Source: Methanoregula formicica SMSP (GTDB lineage Archaea > Halobacteriota > Methanomicrobia > Methanomicrobiales > Methanospirillaceae). From it: a DNA stretch of 64,000 nucleotides. The stretch spans positions 1,054,001-1,118,000 of the forward strand of contig NC_019943.1 in the NCBI RefSeq assembly GCF_000327485.1. The letters run 5' to 3'. The notes beneath the pieces are model-generated. The model ran no database searches and was not told the origin of the DNA. It saw only the letters and a list, made by a program, of their open reading frames with translations. Numbering within the stretch: position 1 is the stretch's first letter; every line of letters begins with the position of its first letter. This document shows, piece after piece, positions 1 through 8,280 of the stretch. Both the position numbers and the translations under genes were made by a program.

Positions 1-320
1 CCAAGCAGGTTATTCCTCTCATCTACAACAGGAAGTTTCTGGATCCCACTGCGGAAGATGACCCGGGCAGCATCGTTGATATCCATATCCGGGTCGGCGA
101 CAATGAGGTTCTTGGACATAACCTGCTCAACGGGTGTATCTGCCTGGGTAAACAAAAGGTCTCGGGCTGATATATACCCGATGACCCGGGTACCGTCAAC
201 AACCGGAAAACCGTCATGGTTCGTCTTCTGGATCTTATCGATGACGTCTTGTGCGGCCCCTTTTGAGTCCACGCTGATGACGTCGTAGGTCATGTAGTCC
301 CTGACCTTTTTCTTGTCCAT
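1..320 (-). CDS. CBS-domain protein, 3' part cut off by window edge
   Basis: The reading frame starts with ATG at 320 on the minus strand (MDKKKVRDYMTYDVISVDSK) and runs off the left edge, so only about the first 106 residues are visible. They show a CBS pair: VRDYMTYDVISVDSKGAAQD followed by a beta segment with GFPVVD, then VEQVMSKNLIVADPDMDIND and KLPVVDERNNLLG. CBS pairs usually bind adenine nucleotides or SAM and act as regulatory sensors. Whether another domain follows cannot be seen. The family call is firm; the function is open. Confidence 0.85.
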   Translation of the reverse strand, partial: MDKKKVRDYMTYDVISVDSKGAAQDVIDKIQKTNHDGFPVVDGTRVIGYISARDLLFTQADTPVEQVMSKNLIVADPDMDINDAARVIFRSGIQKLPVVDERNNLL

Positions 321-407
321 CACTACAGCTTTACAGCGCCCGGCATTTTAACACATCGGTAAAAAAGGGCAAAGAATGAGAGGGGTGATGTTCCTTTCTT
401 TGTATGT

Positions 408-881
408 TCATTCGATTGCGATCCGGGATTTCTTTGCATCTTTTGTCTTTTTTAAGGTCACCTCAAGTACGCCGTTCCGGAAACTCGCCCGTGCGTCCTT
501 GTCCGTTACGTCCGTCGGCAGCGCGACAATCCTTCTCATCGAGCCGGACATCCGCTCCCGCATGTAGAAACCCTTGCCTTTCTCCTCGCGCTCATCGCTC
601 CTCTCGCAGGAGATCTCAATTGCCCGGGGATTAACCAGCTGCAGCGATACGGCTTCCTTGTCAACACCCGGGAGGTCTGCGACAACGATCACGTCATTGT
701 CATGTTCGCGGACGTCTACGCGGAACTCCCCGCGGATCGCGGGAAGCATCCGGTCGCTCATCCCTCCTGCGGGAAGGAGCCTGCCTCTTTCAGACATCTG
801 ACGGAACAGGCTGTCAATTTCCTCCCGCATCTCGTCCATCTCATGCCAGATGGAGTCGATTGGATACCTTCTCCATACCAT
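408..881 (-). CDS. hsp20: small heat shock protein, Hsp20/alpha-crystallin family
   Basis: This is an ATP-independent holdase chaperone of the cytoplasm, about 157 residues. The N-terminal arm (MVWRRYPIDSIWHEMDEMRE, DSLFRQMSER) is followed by the alpha-crystallin domain from about residue 50 (FRVDVREHDNDVIVVADLPG). Typical features are DLPGV, the stretch ending in GFYMRERMSGSMRRIVALP, the motif FRNGVLEVTLKK and the tail SRIAIE with an I-x-I type motif. The open frame extends to 944, but GGAGG lies 7 bases before the ATG at 881 and only 1 base before the ATG at 887, so 881 is preferred. Confidence 0.93.
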   Translation of the reverse strand: MVWRRYPIDSIWHEMDEMREEIDSLFRQMSERGRLLPAGGMSDRMLPAIRGEFRVDVREHDNDVIVVADLPGVDKEAVSLQLVNPRAIEISCERSDEREEKGKGFYMRERMSGSMRRIVALPTDVTDKDARASFRNGVLEVTLKKTKDAKKSRIAIE

Positions 882-928
882 GGTCATGCCTCCTTTGTTC
901 CCCTGCTTCTGGTTTGGGGATAACTCAA

Positions 929-960
929 AGTTATTATTTATCATTAATAAATATTGCTGT
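929..960 (-). promoter_or_regulatory. AT-rich promoter region of the hsp20 gene
   Basis: The stretch upstream of hsp20 is strongly AT-rich. On the minus strand it reads with ATATTTATTAATGATAAATA, which contains overlapping TATA-like boxes about 50-70 bases before the start codon. This is the only good basal promoter candidate for the gene. No heat-shock operator was recognised. Confidence 0.5.
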
Positions 961-1024
961 CATTCCAACCGGTTCGGAATAGTTTATACTGTGCAGTTGC
1001 GATGTAGTAAGGAGGATTAGTTTT

Positions 1025-1717
1025 ATGGGAGAAAAGAAACGGAAAGAGGCAACCGTGAAGACCTGGAAGAAGATGCTCTATGTCGCGGTTGCCATACTTT
1101 TTGTCGTTGTCATGGTGGTCTCCACCCTGGGAATGAACTGGATCTCCGGTATTGCGCCGGTCAAAGCAGGGGATGCGGTACAGGTCGATTACACCATCTA
1201 TGACTCCACCGGGAGGCCGTTCCTGACAACAGACCAGCAGGTATACAAGGAACAGGTAGCCAAGGGGGCCTCGCTCCTCTTTGCACAGCGGCTCACCCTG
1301 ACCGCCAACCAGTCCTACCGTCAGGCTCTCTTCCCGATACTGGTGTACTCCCCCATGAATGGCGGGAGTTACCAGGAGTTCGCCCTGTACAACCCCGAGT
1401 ATGCTGCCATCAGCAATGCGGTTGTCGGTATGAAGGCCAATGAGAAGAAGAAGGTCATTTTACCAACGTCCGGCACCATGACCACGCTCCTTTCCCCTGA
1501 AGACTTGGAGAAAACCCAGATCGACATAAAGTCCCTGGAAGCCGGTGACTCGCTGCTCCTTGGCGTATCGGAAAACCCTGAGTCAATGGCAGGAAACACT
1601 TCAGTAGTCTCGTACGTCCGGCTCGCCCAGGTTGTCCGGGTCTCCGATGCCGGGGTTGTCGTGGATTTCGGCTACCCGTCCGCCGATATCACCGTAGTCC
1701 AGTTCTCCCACCAGTAA
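1025..1717 (+). CDS. membrane-anchored FKBP-type peptidyl-prolyl isomerase-like protein
   Basis: This 230-residue protein has a lysine-rich cytoplasmic start (MGEKKRKEATVKTWKK), one transmembrane segment at about residues 17-38 (LYVAVAILFVVVMVVSTLG) and an extracytoplasmic domain. The beginning of that domain, KAGDAVQVDYTIYDSTGRPF, and the later AVVGMKANEKKKVILP match the opening strand and flap-adjacent part of SlyD/FKBP isomerases. Prolyl isomerase or chaperone activity outside the membrane is inferred, not proved, because several active-site aromatics cannot be placed by eye. GGAGG at 1011-1015 supports the start, and a TATA-like AGTTTATACT lies at 981-990. Confidence 0.75.
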   Translation: MGEKKRKEATVKTWKKMLYVAVAILFVVVMVVSTLGMNWISGIAPVKAGDAVQVDYTIYDSTGRPFLTTDQQVYKEQVAKGASLLFAQRLTLTANQSYRQALFPILVYSPMNGGSYQEFALYNPEYAAISNAVVGMKANEKKKVILPTSGTMTTLLSPEDLEKTQIDIKSLEAGDSLLLGVSENPESMAGNTSVVSYVRLAQVVRVSDAGVVVDFGYPSADITVVQFSHQ

Positions 1718-1735
1718 ATATCTCCCTTTTTTAGC
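1718..1735 (+). terminator. T-rich terminator after the FKBP-like gene
   Basis: Directly after the stop codon comes TATCTCCC and a run of six T at the end of the transcript. Archaeal RNA polymerase commonly terminates at such U-tracts without a hairpin. Confidence 0.4.
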
Positions 1736-1975
1736 GGTTAGTTCCCGCTATCGTGCATGCGGCATTTGCAGAGTGAGCAGGCGCGTTTTTCTATGGCGGA
1801 GGGATGCATCAGGATAATGGAAATACTTCTCCGGCAATTCCCTCAAGGGATAGAAGGGATTGGAAACCTCCCTGAATGCTATAAAATCAAAAAACAAAAG
1901 CAGTCCCTAGGGGATCCCAGGCAGTGGAACCATCCCCTTGTAGCGATGGAATCTGTCCGTTTCCTTGCGAAACGA

Positions 1976-2551
1976 TCAAACGCGGGTACCGTACATCCTC
2001 TTGATCCGGTGGGCCACAGTCTTCCATCCCTCTTTTCTCATGAGGGGGCCGTCGCGGAGCTTGATGTGCGAGACCCGGAACCGCTTTCCTGATGCCGTGT
2101 AGACCTCATTGACAACAAACGGTTGTTCGCCGTCGCATTCCATGTAGAGGGGGATCGTTTTCCAGCCGTCGTGGATGGAGACCTTGACAACCACATTCTC
2201 GATGGCACGGGTCCAGAGCGTGGTGATTTTTCCCGCCTTTGCCCGTTTCACCCGCTTCTCGCCACACTCGATTGCCGTCACCTCAACGCCAAACGCATCG
2301 TCCCCGCATTCGGCAACGAGATGGTCTTCGACACTGCACTCATCATCTTCTGCAAGCTCGATCCCGCAGTTCTTCGAGGTGCCTTCACGGGACACGATCG
2401 CCTTGACCAGCAGGACCTGCGGTTCTTTCTCCTTAGGGATCCTGTGGTGGTTTCCGCAGGCTGTGCACCGCACGAGCAGGTCGCGGGACTCTGATAAGAC
2501 CTCGTGCTCGGTCTCGTCCTTGCATTCAGGGCATTGAGCGGTGATAAACAT
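1976..2551 (-). CDS. HVO_0476-family zinc finger protein
   Basis: The 191-residue protein begins with a zinc ribbon, C7-P-E-C10 and C29-T-A-C32, followed by a conserved domain with a lysine-rich middle (GEKRVKRAKAGKITTLWTR) and a C-terminal part ending MYGTRV. Proteins of this architecture are annotated in many archaea as the HVO_0476 zinc finger family; their role is unknown, with nucleic-acid binding the usual guess. It is divergent from the DUF371 gene, with 33 bases between start codons. Confidence 0.8.
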   Translation of the reverse strand: MFITAQCPECKDETEHEVLSESRDLLVRCTACGNHHRIPKEKEPQVLLVKAIVSREGTSKNCGIELAEDDECSVEDHLVAECGDDAFGVEVTAIECGEKRVKRAKAGKITTLWTRAIENVVVKVSIHDGWKTIPLYMECDGEQPFVVNEVYTASGKRFRVSHIKLRDGPLMRKEGWKTVAHRIKRMYGTRV

Positions 2552-2584
2552 TGAATATCAATGGCAACCCTCACATGATAAAGC

Positions 2585-3022
2585 ATGGCGGCGCAGGAAC
2601 ATGTACAGTGCCGGGGACACCCCCTTGTCCTCTCCACCCACCCGACCACGTTCGAGGTCACGGCAGAGGACCACCTCACCGAGAACGGCAACTGCATCAT
2701 CGGCATTGCCGCGGACAAGGGGTGTGCCGGCCTCTCTTCGGCGTTCCGGCAGGCACTTGCCCGCGATGACGCGATCCTTCACACACGGCTCGAGTGCGGT
2801 GGTGTGGTCGCTGAGATAGTCTCGCGCGGGTCGGCGAAGATGACACTCGACCATCCCACGGACATGGTCTGGAGAAAGAGCACGTTTGTCTGCGGGAGGA
2901 CGATTGGCATCCTCTCCGACCGGGTGGCGCTCACGCTGCCACGGGACCTGGTGAAAAACCTTGCAGCGGGAAAAGAGATGACAGTCACCCTGAGGGTCAC
3001 GCGTCCCGGCCAAGGGTCGTGA
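2585..3022 (+). CDS. DUF371 domain protein
   Basis: The 145-residue product matches the DUF371 family along its length: an opening H-P-L-V-L-S-T-H-P-T-T-FEVT, then the hallmark GNCIIGIAADKGCAGLS, and a later HPTDMVWRKSTFVCGRTIG. The family is small, archaeal and uncharacterised, and its members are predicted soluble proteins. The 3' end overlaps the convergent xseB gene by 26 bases. Confidence 0.85.
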   Translation: MAAQEHVQCRGHPLVLSTHPTTFEVTAEDHLTENGNCIIGIAADKGCAGLSSAFRQALARDDAILHTRLECGGVVAEIVSRGSAKMTLDHPTDMVWRKSTFVCGRTIGILSDRVALTLPRDLVKNLAAGKEMTVTLRVTRPGQGS

Positions 3023-3182
3023 TCTTCACCTCGGCCTCGGCAAGCATCGTCTCGCACTGCTTGACGAGGGCTGCACCCTGCTCGTAGAGTTTCATGCTCT
3101 CGTCAAGGCTCGTGTTCCCGTCCTCTATCTTCTCGATGATCTTCTTCAGCTGCTCAATTTTCTTCTCATACGTTTCCGTCAT
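2997..3182 (-). CDS. xseB: exodeoxyribonuclease VII small subunit
   Basis: This 61-residue all-helical protein (TYEKKIEQLKKIIEKIEDGN, then SLDESMKLYEQGAALVKQCE) has the standard XseB pattern E-x-x-I-x-x-L-E-x-G and SLDESMKLYEQG. It forms the helical barrel of exonuclease VII with XseA, a nuclease that trims single-stranded DNA from both ends. The ATG at 3182 is used. A GTG at 3191 is the alternative and would lengthen the overlap with xseA from 17 to 26 bases. Confidence 0.92.
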   Translation of the reverse strand: MTETYEKKIEQLKKIIEKIEDGNTSLDESMKLYEQGAALVKQCETMLAEAEVKITTLGRDA

Positions 3183-4422
3183 GGTGTACACGCTCCACGA
3201 TCACCTGGCTGCTGCCGTCATAAAACCGGAGCCGGAGCCGGTCCTTCTCTGCAAGCCTTCCGGTGCTCTTTACAATAGTCCCGTCTTTCTCTGCAACACA
3301 ATACCCGCGGGAAAGCACGGCGGAAGGATTGTGGCTGTCGAGTGCCACCCGCATTCCTGCCAGGACGAGGCGTTCCCGTTCGAGCCGGGTGGAACATGCC
3401 CGTTCAAGCCGTTCCGCAAGGTCGGCGGCAAACTGCTGCCGTTCTTCGATCTTCTGTGCCAACCTACGAGGCCGGAGCCGGTCACGGAGACCGGATATCT
3501 CTTCCTTTGCCCATGCCAGCCTACCGATGAGGGCAGAGCCCATCAGGTCACGCAACTCAAAAAGCTGCAACCGTAAGGTGTTCCGGTCCGGGACAGCCAG
3601 TTCGGCAGCTGCTGAAGGCGTCGGCGCCCTGACGTCCGCGGCAAGGTCGGCGAGCGTGACATCCACCTCGTGGCCGATGGCGCTGACCACCGGGACCGGG
3701 CAGGAGGCGATTGCCCTGACAACATCCGGGTGATTGAAGGGAAAGAGGTCCTCAAAGCTTCCTCCTCCCCGTGCAACGATCACGACATCCGCGAGCCCGG
3801 AGAGCCGTCGGACTGCCGCGGCAATCTCCCCGTGTGCCTCCTCCCCCTGCACAGCGGTAGGGGAGATGATGATTTCGACCGGGTAACGCCGGGTGATGAC
3901 ATTGCGGATATCGTGGATCACGGCCCCGGTCTCGGAAGTGACCACCCCGATCCGCAACGGGAATGCGGGCAGATCCCGCTTGCGCTCTTGGGAGAAAAGT
4001 CCCTCTGCCGCGAGTTCCTTCTTCCACTTCTCAAGAAGCAGGTACTTCTCACCGAGCCCTGCCTTTTCCATGGACCGCACCCGGAGCTGGTACGCTCCAT
4101 GCGGGGCATACAGGGTGACCGATCCCGTTACAACGACTTCCATTCCCTCTTCCGGCCGGAAGGCAAGTCGGTCCGCATCCGAGCGCCACATCACGCACTT
4201 GATCACGGCTGCCGTGCTTCCACCTCCCTTCTCCGAGAGGGAGAAGTACCGGTGCCCGCTGCCATGGTGCTTGTAGTTGGTCACCTCGCCCCGGACCCGG
4301 ACATCCTGGAGCCGGGGGTCATCGAGCAGGTCGCTGATGATGGCCGAGAGCTCGGAGACGAGCAATGGGGCTGCCGGTGCAGCCTTCTTTTCCGGCTCAT
4401 CAGGGGTGTTGAACCAGTCCAT
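3166..4422 (-). CDS. xseA: exodeoxyribonuclease VII large subunit
   Basis: The 418-residue protein has an N-terminal OB-fold (LLVSELSAIISDLLDD, VRVRGEVTNYKHHGSGHRYF, then AAVIKCVMWRSDADRLAF). The catalytic core follows with RIGVVTSETGAVIHDIRNVI, DVVIVARGGGSFEDLFPFN and VVSAIGHEVDVTLADLAADV, then a long helical region. The pair xseA-xseB is bacterial in origin but present in several methanogens. TTG TTG precedes the ATG at 4422; ATG was chosen. No ribosome binding site is visible, so the mRNA may be leaderless. Confidence 0.95.
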   Translation of the reverse strand: MDWFNTPDEPEKKAAPAAPLLVSELSAIISDLLDDPRLQDVRVRGEVTNYKHHGSGHRYFSLSEKGGGSTAAVIKCVMWRSDADRLAFRPEEGMEVVVTGSVTLYAPHGAYQLRVRSMEKAGLGEKYLLLEKWKKELAAEGLFSQERKRDLPAFPLRIGVVTSETGAVIHDIRNVITRRYPVEIIISPTAVQGEEAHGEIAAAVRRLSGLADVVIVARGGGSFEDLFPFNHPDVVRAIASCPVPVVSAIGHEVDVTLADLAADVRAPTPSAAAELAVPDRNTLRLQLFELRDLMGSALIGRLAWAKEEISGLRDRLRPRRLAQKIEERQQFAADLAERLERACSTRLERERLVLAGMRVALDSHNPSAVLSRGYCVAEKDGTIVKSTGRLAEKDRLRLRFYDGSSQVIVERVHHDGNV

Positions 4423-4464
4423 CAACAACTATTAGGGTAAAACCGCATATCAAATAGTAGTGTT

Positions 4465-5286
4465 ATGGTGCCGCTCGGCGTATCCAGCATGGTCTTCCAC
4501 GAGTACACGACCCCGGAGATCTTCTCCTCTGTATCGCGGGCCGGGCTCGACGCGATCGAGTACTGGATCGAGACCCCGCATTTCTGGCTCCGGGACCTCC
4601 CTGTTCACGAAGTTGTTACCGAGCACACAAACCACCCGGAGATCGCGACGCTCACCGTCCATGCCCCGATCCTGGACCTGAACCCGTGCTCGATCAATCC
4701 CGATGTTGCCGAGGTTTCCCTGGAATATGCGGCACGATCCATAGAGATGGCCGGGCAGATGGGGTCCCGCGTCATAACCCTCCATCCCGGGCGGCGCACG
4801 GCAAAACGTCCACCCGGTGAAGCGGATTTTGCCCGCTTCGCCCGGTACATCGCGGTAGTCCGCGAGACCTCCCTGAAAGACACCATAAAGGTGAGCATGG
4901 AGAACATGGAACCCATCGTCAATTCGCTTCTCTGCACACCGGAACGGATGCGGAAACTGCTCGATGACGAGCCCTGGCTGTATTTCACCCTCGATGTTGC
5001 CCACGCGCTCTCGAAAGACGATGAGGAACCGCTGCGCTATATCGAGCTGTGCGGTGACCGGCTTGCAAACGTGCATATCAGCCGCAAAGAGGGAAAGACA
5101 CTCCATATGCCGCTGGACCGGAGCCCGGTCATGGCCGGGGTCATGAAAGCCCTCCTGGAGATCGGGTACCGGGGTCCGCTGACGCTCGAGATCGATGACC
5201 TGAACTTTGGGAGGCCCCTCTCAGCGGAGGAGAAGATCGCAATCCTCGCCCGCGACCGTGCCTTCATGCAGGAATGCATGGAGTAA
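4465..5286 (+). CDS. sugar phosphate isomerase/epimerase family TIM-barrel protein
   Basis: This 273-residue protein belongs to the xylose isomerase-like/AP endonuclease family 2 superfamily. Visible features are the opening strand VPLGVSSMVFHEYTTPEIF, the second strand LTVHAPILDLNP, the H-P-G in VITLHPGRRT, an E-N-M metal region (VSMENMEPI), LDVAHAL, NVHISRKEGKTLHMPLD and GPLTLEID. Many glutamate and histidine metal ligands of the superfamily are present. The substrate cannot be told, and it could be an endonuclease IV-like enzyme or a sugar isomerase. It is divergent from xseA, and its ATG also lacks a clear Shine-Dalgarno. Confidence 0.8.
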   Translation: MVPLGVSSMVFHEYTTPEIFSSVSRAGLDAIEYWIETPHFWLRDLPVHEVVTEHTNHPEIATLTVHAPILDLNPCSINPDVAEVSLEYAARSIEMAGQMGSRVITLHPGRRTAKRPPGEADFARFARYIAVVRETSLKDTIKVSMENMEPIVNSLLCTPERMRKLLDDEPWLYFTLDVAHALSKDDEEPLRYIELCGDRLANVHISRKEGKTLHMPLDRSPVMAGVMKALLEIGYRGPLTLEIDDLNFGRPLSAEEKIAILARDRAFMQECME

Positions 5287-5374
5287 TCGCTGGTTTTATT
5301 AAATTCGCTCCCGAATATACTGGTACACTTTAAGGCGAAGTCGTATATCGTGCACCCGCACGTTGTGAAATCCA

Positions 5375-6679
5375 ATGATAGAAAACGCACTTGAGATCTT
5401 CCTTTTCATCATCTGCGTCATCCTCTCTGCATTTTTTTCGAGTTCGGAAGTCGCGCTCATCTCGATGACCCGGGCAAAGGTACGGACCCTCGACAACGAG
5501 AACCGTGTCGGGTCTCATGCCCTCATGGCCTTGAAAGAGCACCCGGAGCACCTCCTGACAACGATCCTCATCGGCAATAATATCGTCAATATCTCCGCAG
5601 CATCCCTGGCAACCGCAATTGCCATCCGGTGGTTTGGCGATATCGGGGTCGGGATTGCAACCGGGGTTGTCGTTATCATCCTCCTTGTTTTCGGCGAGAT
5701 CGGCCCGAAGATCTATGCAACGCGGGCTCCCGATACGTTTGCCCTGACCGTGGCGCCGATCATCCTCTTCCTTTCCCGGGTGTTCTCTCCCATCATCTGG
5801 GTTGTCGAGCGGGTGACCCCGAAGCTGGGACTTGGCAAGGATACGGCAGAGCCTTCGGTAACGGAAGAGGAGATCAAGGAATGGATCGACGTAGGCAAGG
5901 AAGAGGGGACCATCGAGCAGGACGAGCAGGAGATGCTCTATTCGGTGCTCGAGTTCGGCGACACCACCGCCCGCGAGATCATGACGCCCCGGGTTGATGT
6001 CACGCTGATGGAGGACACGGTCTCGTTCGAGGACGCCATCCGGATCTTCAATGAGACGGGCTTCTCCCGGATACCGGTTTACCATGACCAGATTGATAAC
6101 ATCAAGGGTATCCTGAATGTCAAGGACGTCTTTGCCGCCATGGTCTCGCGGAGGAAGAACGCCACGATAAACGAAGTGATGTACGACCCCATCTTCGTTC
6201 CCGAGACCAAGAAGATCGATGACCTGTTAAAGGAGCTGCAGGTCCACCGCGTCCAGATGGCAGTCGTCATCGACGAGTACAGCAGTTTCGTCGGCATTGT
6301 CACGGTCGAGGACATCCTTGAGGAACTCGTCGGAGATATCATGGACGAGTACGACAAGGAGGACCCCGATGTCCAGGAGGTTGCCCCGGGCGTCTTTGTC
6401 GTTGACGCCCAGATGTGGATCGATGACGCCAATGAACGGATGGCGATCAGTCTCCCCAAAGACGAGTCCTATGAGACGATCGGGGGCCTGCTCATCGACC
6501 GGCTCGGGCACCTGCCGCTCCATCCCGGGGAGAAAGCCGAGTTCCCGGAACAGAATATCACGCTCTCGGTCATGCAGATGCACGGCCGCAGGATCGTGAA
6601 AGTGAAAGTCCTTGTTCACTCCGTGCACGGGAATGGCAAAAAACCGGCTGGCGATGAGCCATCCCCGGAGAAACCATGA
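5375..6679 (+). CDS. CNNM/CorC-type membrane protein (DUF21, CBS pair, CorC_HlyC)
   Basis: The 434-residue protein has an N-terminal DUF21 membrane domain (about residues 1-160) with FSSSEVALISMTRAKVRTLD and IGNNIVNISAASLATAIAI. A CBS pair follows (about 195-330: TAREIMTPRVDVTLMEDT, RIPVYHDQIDNIKGILNVKD, VHRVQMAVVIDEY), and the C-terminal domain has GVFVVDAQMWIDDANERM. Homologues are called hemolysin-related but act in magnesium, sodium or other cation transport. The start codon comes about 90 bases after the preceding gene. The ATGA at 6676-6679 couples it to purN. Confidence 0.9.
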   Translation: MIENALEIFLFIICVILSAFFSSSEVALISMTRAKVRTLDNENRVGSHALMALKEHPEHLLTTILIGNNIVNISAASLATAIAIRWFGDIGVGIATGVVVIILLVFGEIGPKIYATRAPDTFALTVAPIILFLSRVFSPIIWVVERVTPKLGLGKDTAEPSVTEEEIKEWIDVGKEEGTIEQDEQEMLYSVLEFGDTTAREIMTPRVDVTLMEDTVSFEDAIRIFNETGFSRIPVYHDQIDNIKGILNVKDVFAAMVSRRKNATINEVMYDPIFVPETKKIDDLLKELQVHRVQMAVVIDEYSSFVGIVTVEDILEELVGDIMDEYDKEDPDVQEVAPGVFVVDAQMWIDDANERMAISLPKDESYETIGGLLIDRLGHLPLHPGEKAEFPEQNITLSVMQMHGRRIVKVKVLVHSVHGNGKKPAGDEPSPEKP

Positions 6680-7284
6680 AGAAGCGCATTGCAGTCCTTG
6701 CATCTGGCCGGGGGTCGAACTTCCAGGCCGTGATTGATGCCATAGCCGCAGGAACGATACCGGCAACCTGCGTTGCGCTCATCACGGACAACCCGAAGGC
6801 TTATGCAATCGAGCGGGCAGGAGCAGCAGTGATCCCGGTAAAGATTGTCGACTATGCCTCCTTTCCCGCGCGGGAGGCATACGAGCGTGCCCTTCTTGCC
6901 GCGATGCAGGAGTGTCACGCCGACCTCTTCGTCCTTGCCGGCTACATGCGCATCGTGGGCCCGGAGATCGTACGGGCATTTCCCGGGAAGATGGTGAACA
7001 TCCACCCGGCGCTGCTCCCCAGCTTCCAGGGCCTTCACGCCCAGCGGCAGGCATGGCTCTATGGCGTGAAGGTCTCGGGCTGCACCGTCCATTTCGTGGA
7101 CGAGAGCCTGGATGGCGGCCCAATCATCCTCCAGCGGACCGTGCCGGTCCTCGATACCGATGATGAGGACTCCCTTGCCGAACGCATTCTCGAACAGGAG
7201 CATATCGCATTCCCAGAAGCGATCCGGCTCTTCTGCGAGGACAGGTTGGAGATTGTGGGACGAAAAGTCAGGACCCGGAATTAG
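6676..7284 (+). CDS. purN: phosphoribosylglycinamide formyltransferase
   Basis: This enzyme transfers the formyl group of 10-formyl-tetrahydrofolate (or a pterin analogue) to GAR in purine synthesis. The 202-residue sequence carries RIAVLASGRGSNFQAVIDAI at the N terminus, the catalytic NIHPALLPSFQGLHAQRQAW with its N, H and downstream D in FVDESLDGGPIILQ. The length equals that of PurN from bacteria. It overlaps the preceding CNNM-like gene by four bases, so they are probably cotranscribed, without a functional link that I know. Confidence 0.95.
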   Translation: MKKRIAVLASGRGSNFQAVIDAIAAGTIPATCVALITDNPKAYAIERAGAAVIPVKIVDYASFPAREAYERALLAAMQECHADLFVLAGYMRIVGPEIVRAFPGKMVNIHPALLPSFQGLHAQRQAWLYGVKVSGCTVHFVDESLDGGPIILQRTVPVLDTDDEDSLAERILEQEHIAFPEAIRLFCEDRLEIVGRKVRTRN

Positions 7285-7377
7285 GGCTAGTTTCTCGCCC
7301 TTGTTGCTTTTCTGACCCGGAAGGTTATTACCCGGAACACCGAAAGATTACCACAACCGGGAGCCGCACCAGGGACA

Positions 7378-7704
7378 ATGAAGCCTAAATCCAAGAACCC
7401 GGCGACAAAGAAGATCGCAAAAGAACGGATCAGCGAGTTGTTCGCGCAGGCAAAGCAGGCCTTTCCCGAACACCCGGAACGGAGCAACCGGTATGTGGAG
7501 CTCGCACGGAAGATCGCGATGCGCCAGCGGGTCCGGATCGACCGCGAACTCCGCCGGCAATATTGCCATCACTGCTACGCCTTCCTTGTCCCGGGCAGCA
7601 ACATGCGGGTACGGGTACACGACGGCAATGTTGTTGTCACCTGCGGCTCCTGCAACAAAAAGATGAGATACCGTGTGGTGAGACCAGATGCCGGAACCAA
7701 ATGA
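7378..7704 (+). CDS. rnp4: ribonuclease P protein component 4 (Rpp21 homologue)
   Basis: The 108-residue protein is a subunit of archaeal RNase P, which matures tRNA 5' ends. It has a basic helical N-terminal half (KKIAKERISELFAQAKQAF, RSNRYVELARKIAMRQRVRI) and a zinc ribbon with C-H-H-C (residues 63-66) and C-G-S-C near the C terminus. It overlaps the next gene by 17 bases, the start of the RNA and ribosome operon. Confidence 0.93.
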   Translation: MKPKSKNPATKKIAKERISELFAQAKQAFPEHPERSNRYVELARKIAMRQRVRIDRELRRQYCHHCYAFLVPGSNMRVRVHDGNVVVTCGSCNKKMRYRVVRPDAGTK

Positions 7705-8137
7705 CCGATCCATGCAGGACTTAAAGCCGACCGTATGGATCGGCAAACAGGGCTGTTCAGACACGATGATCGAGGAGATTGTCGCCCAGCTGAAGAAACG
7801 GAAGCTGATCAAGGTAAAGTGGCTCCAGAGTGCGGAGGTCGAACCGGAGGAGATCGCGGCCCGGGCAAAGGCCCGGCTCGTGGAGGTCCGGGGCAGGACG
7901 CTGGTGCTTGCCGAAAAGGGAAAGGGTGCCGCATCTCCCGTGCGCCCCGAAAAAGCCCCGGGAAACACCCTGGGAAAACCACCGGTGAAGCGGACCACCC
8001 GTACGACTGCCCGGAAAGAGGGCAGGTCAGTAGCGGTCCAGTCAAAGGGTCGGGCGCCGGCAGCCAGATCCCCGGCAACGGAAAGCCCTGCCGGAAAACC
8101 GCGCCAGACCGGGGCGCTGAAGGCAGGGAAGAAGTAA
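7688..8137 (+). CDS. CRM-domain (YhbY-like) RNA-binding protein with basic tail
   Basis: Residues 10-80 form a CRM domain with the family's GKxG loop (TVWIGKQGCSDTMIEEIVAQ), L-I-K-V-K and LVEVRGRTLVLAEKG. The family binds ribosomal or intron RNA, and bacterial YhbY associates with the pre-50S particle. The last 65 residues are a low-complexity Lys/Ala/Arg/Pro tail that probably adds non-specific RNA affinity. ATG at 7688 lies inside the rnp4 gene, and an alternative ATG exists at 7712. Confidence 0.85.
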   Translation: MPEPNDRSMQDLKPTVWIGKQGCSDTMIEEIVAQLKKRKLIKVKWLQSAEVEPEEIAARAKARLVEVRGRTLVLAEKGKGAASPVRPEKAPGNTLGKPPVKRTTRTTARKEGRSVAVQSKGRAPAARSPATESPAGKPRQTGALKAGKK

Positions 8138-8211
8138 TTCACGGTCCTGATAACGCCCTTTTTCATTCATCGTTTTCTTACCTGTATCTCCGTCGTTACT
8201 TCCGCCGGTGG

Positions 8212-8221
8212 AAATATATAA
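8212..8221 (+). promoter_or_regulatory. TATA box of the S19e operon
   Basis: AAATATATAA is a near-consensus archaeal TATA box about 60 bases before the S19e start codon, in an otherwise GC-rich context. A transcription start about 25 bases further down (near 8245) would give a short leader. It suggests a strong promoter for the ribosomal genes that follow. Confidence 0.65.
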
Positions 8222-8280
8222 GAACCCTCCTGCCCTATAAGTTAAGACTGTTATTTCATTATCAACAGTAGAGGTATCAC

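Noticed and set aside
1757-2092. 111-codon open frame after the FKBP-like gene
   Set aside because: Its 3' part is antisense to the zinc finger gene and the first part has no start signal or family match.
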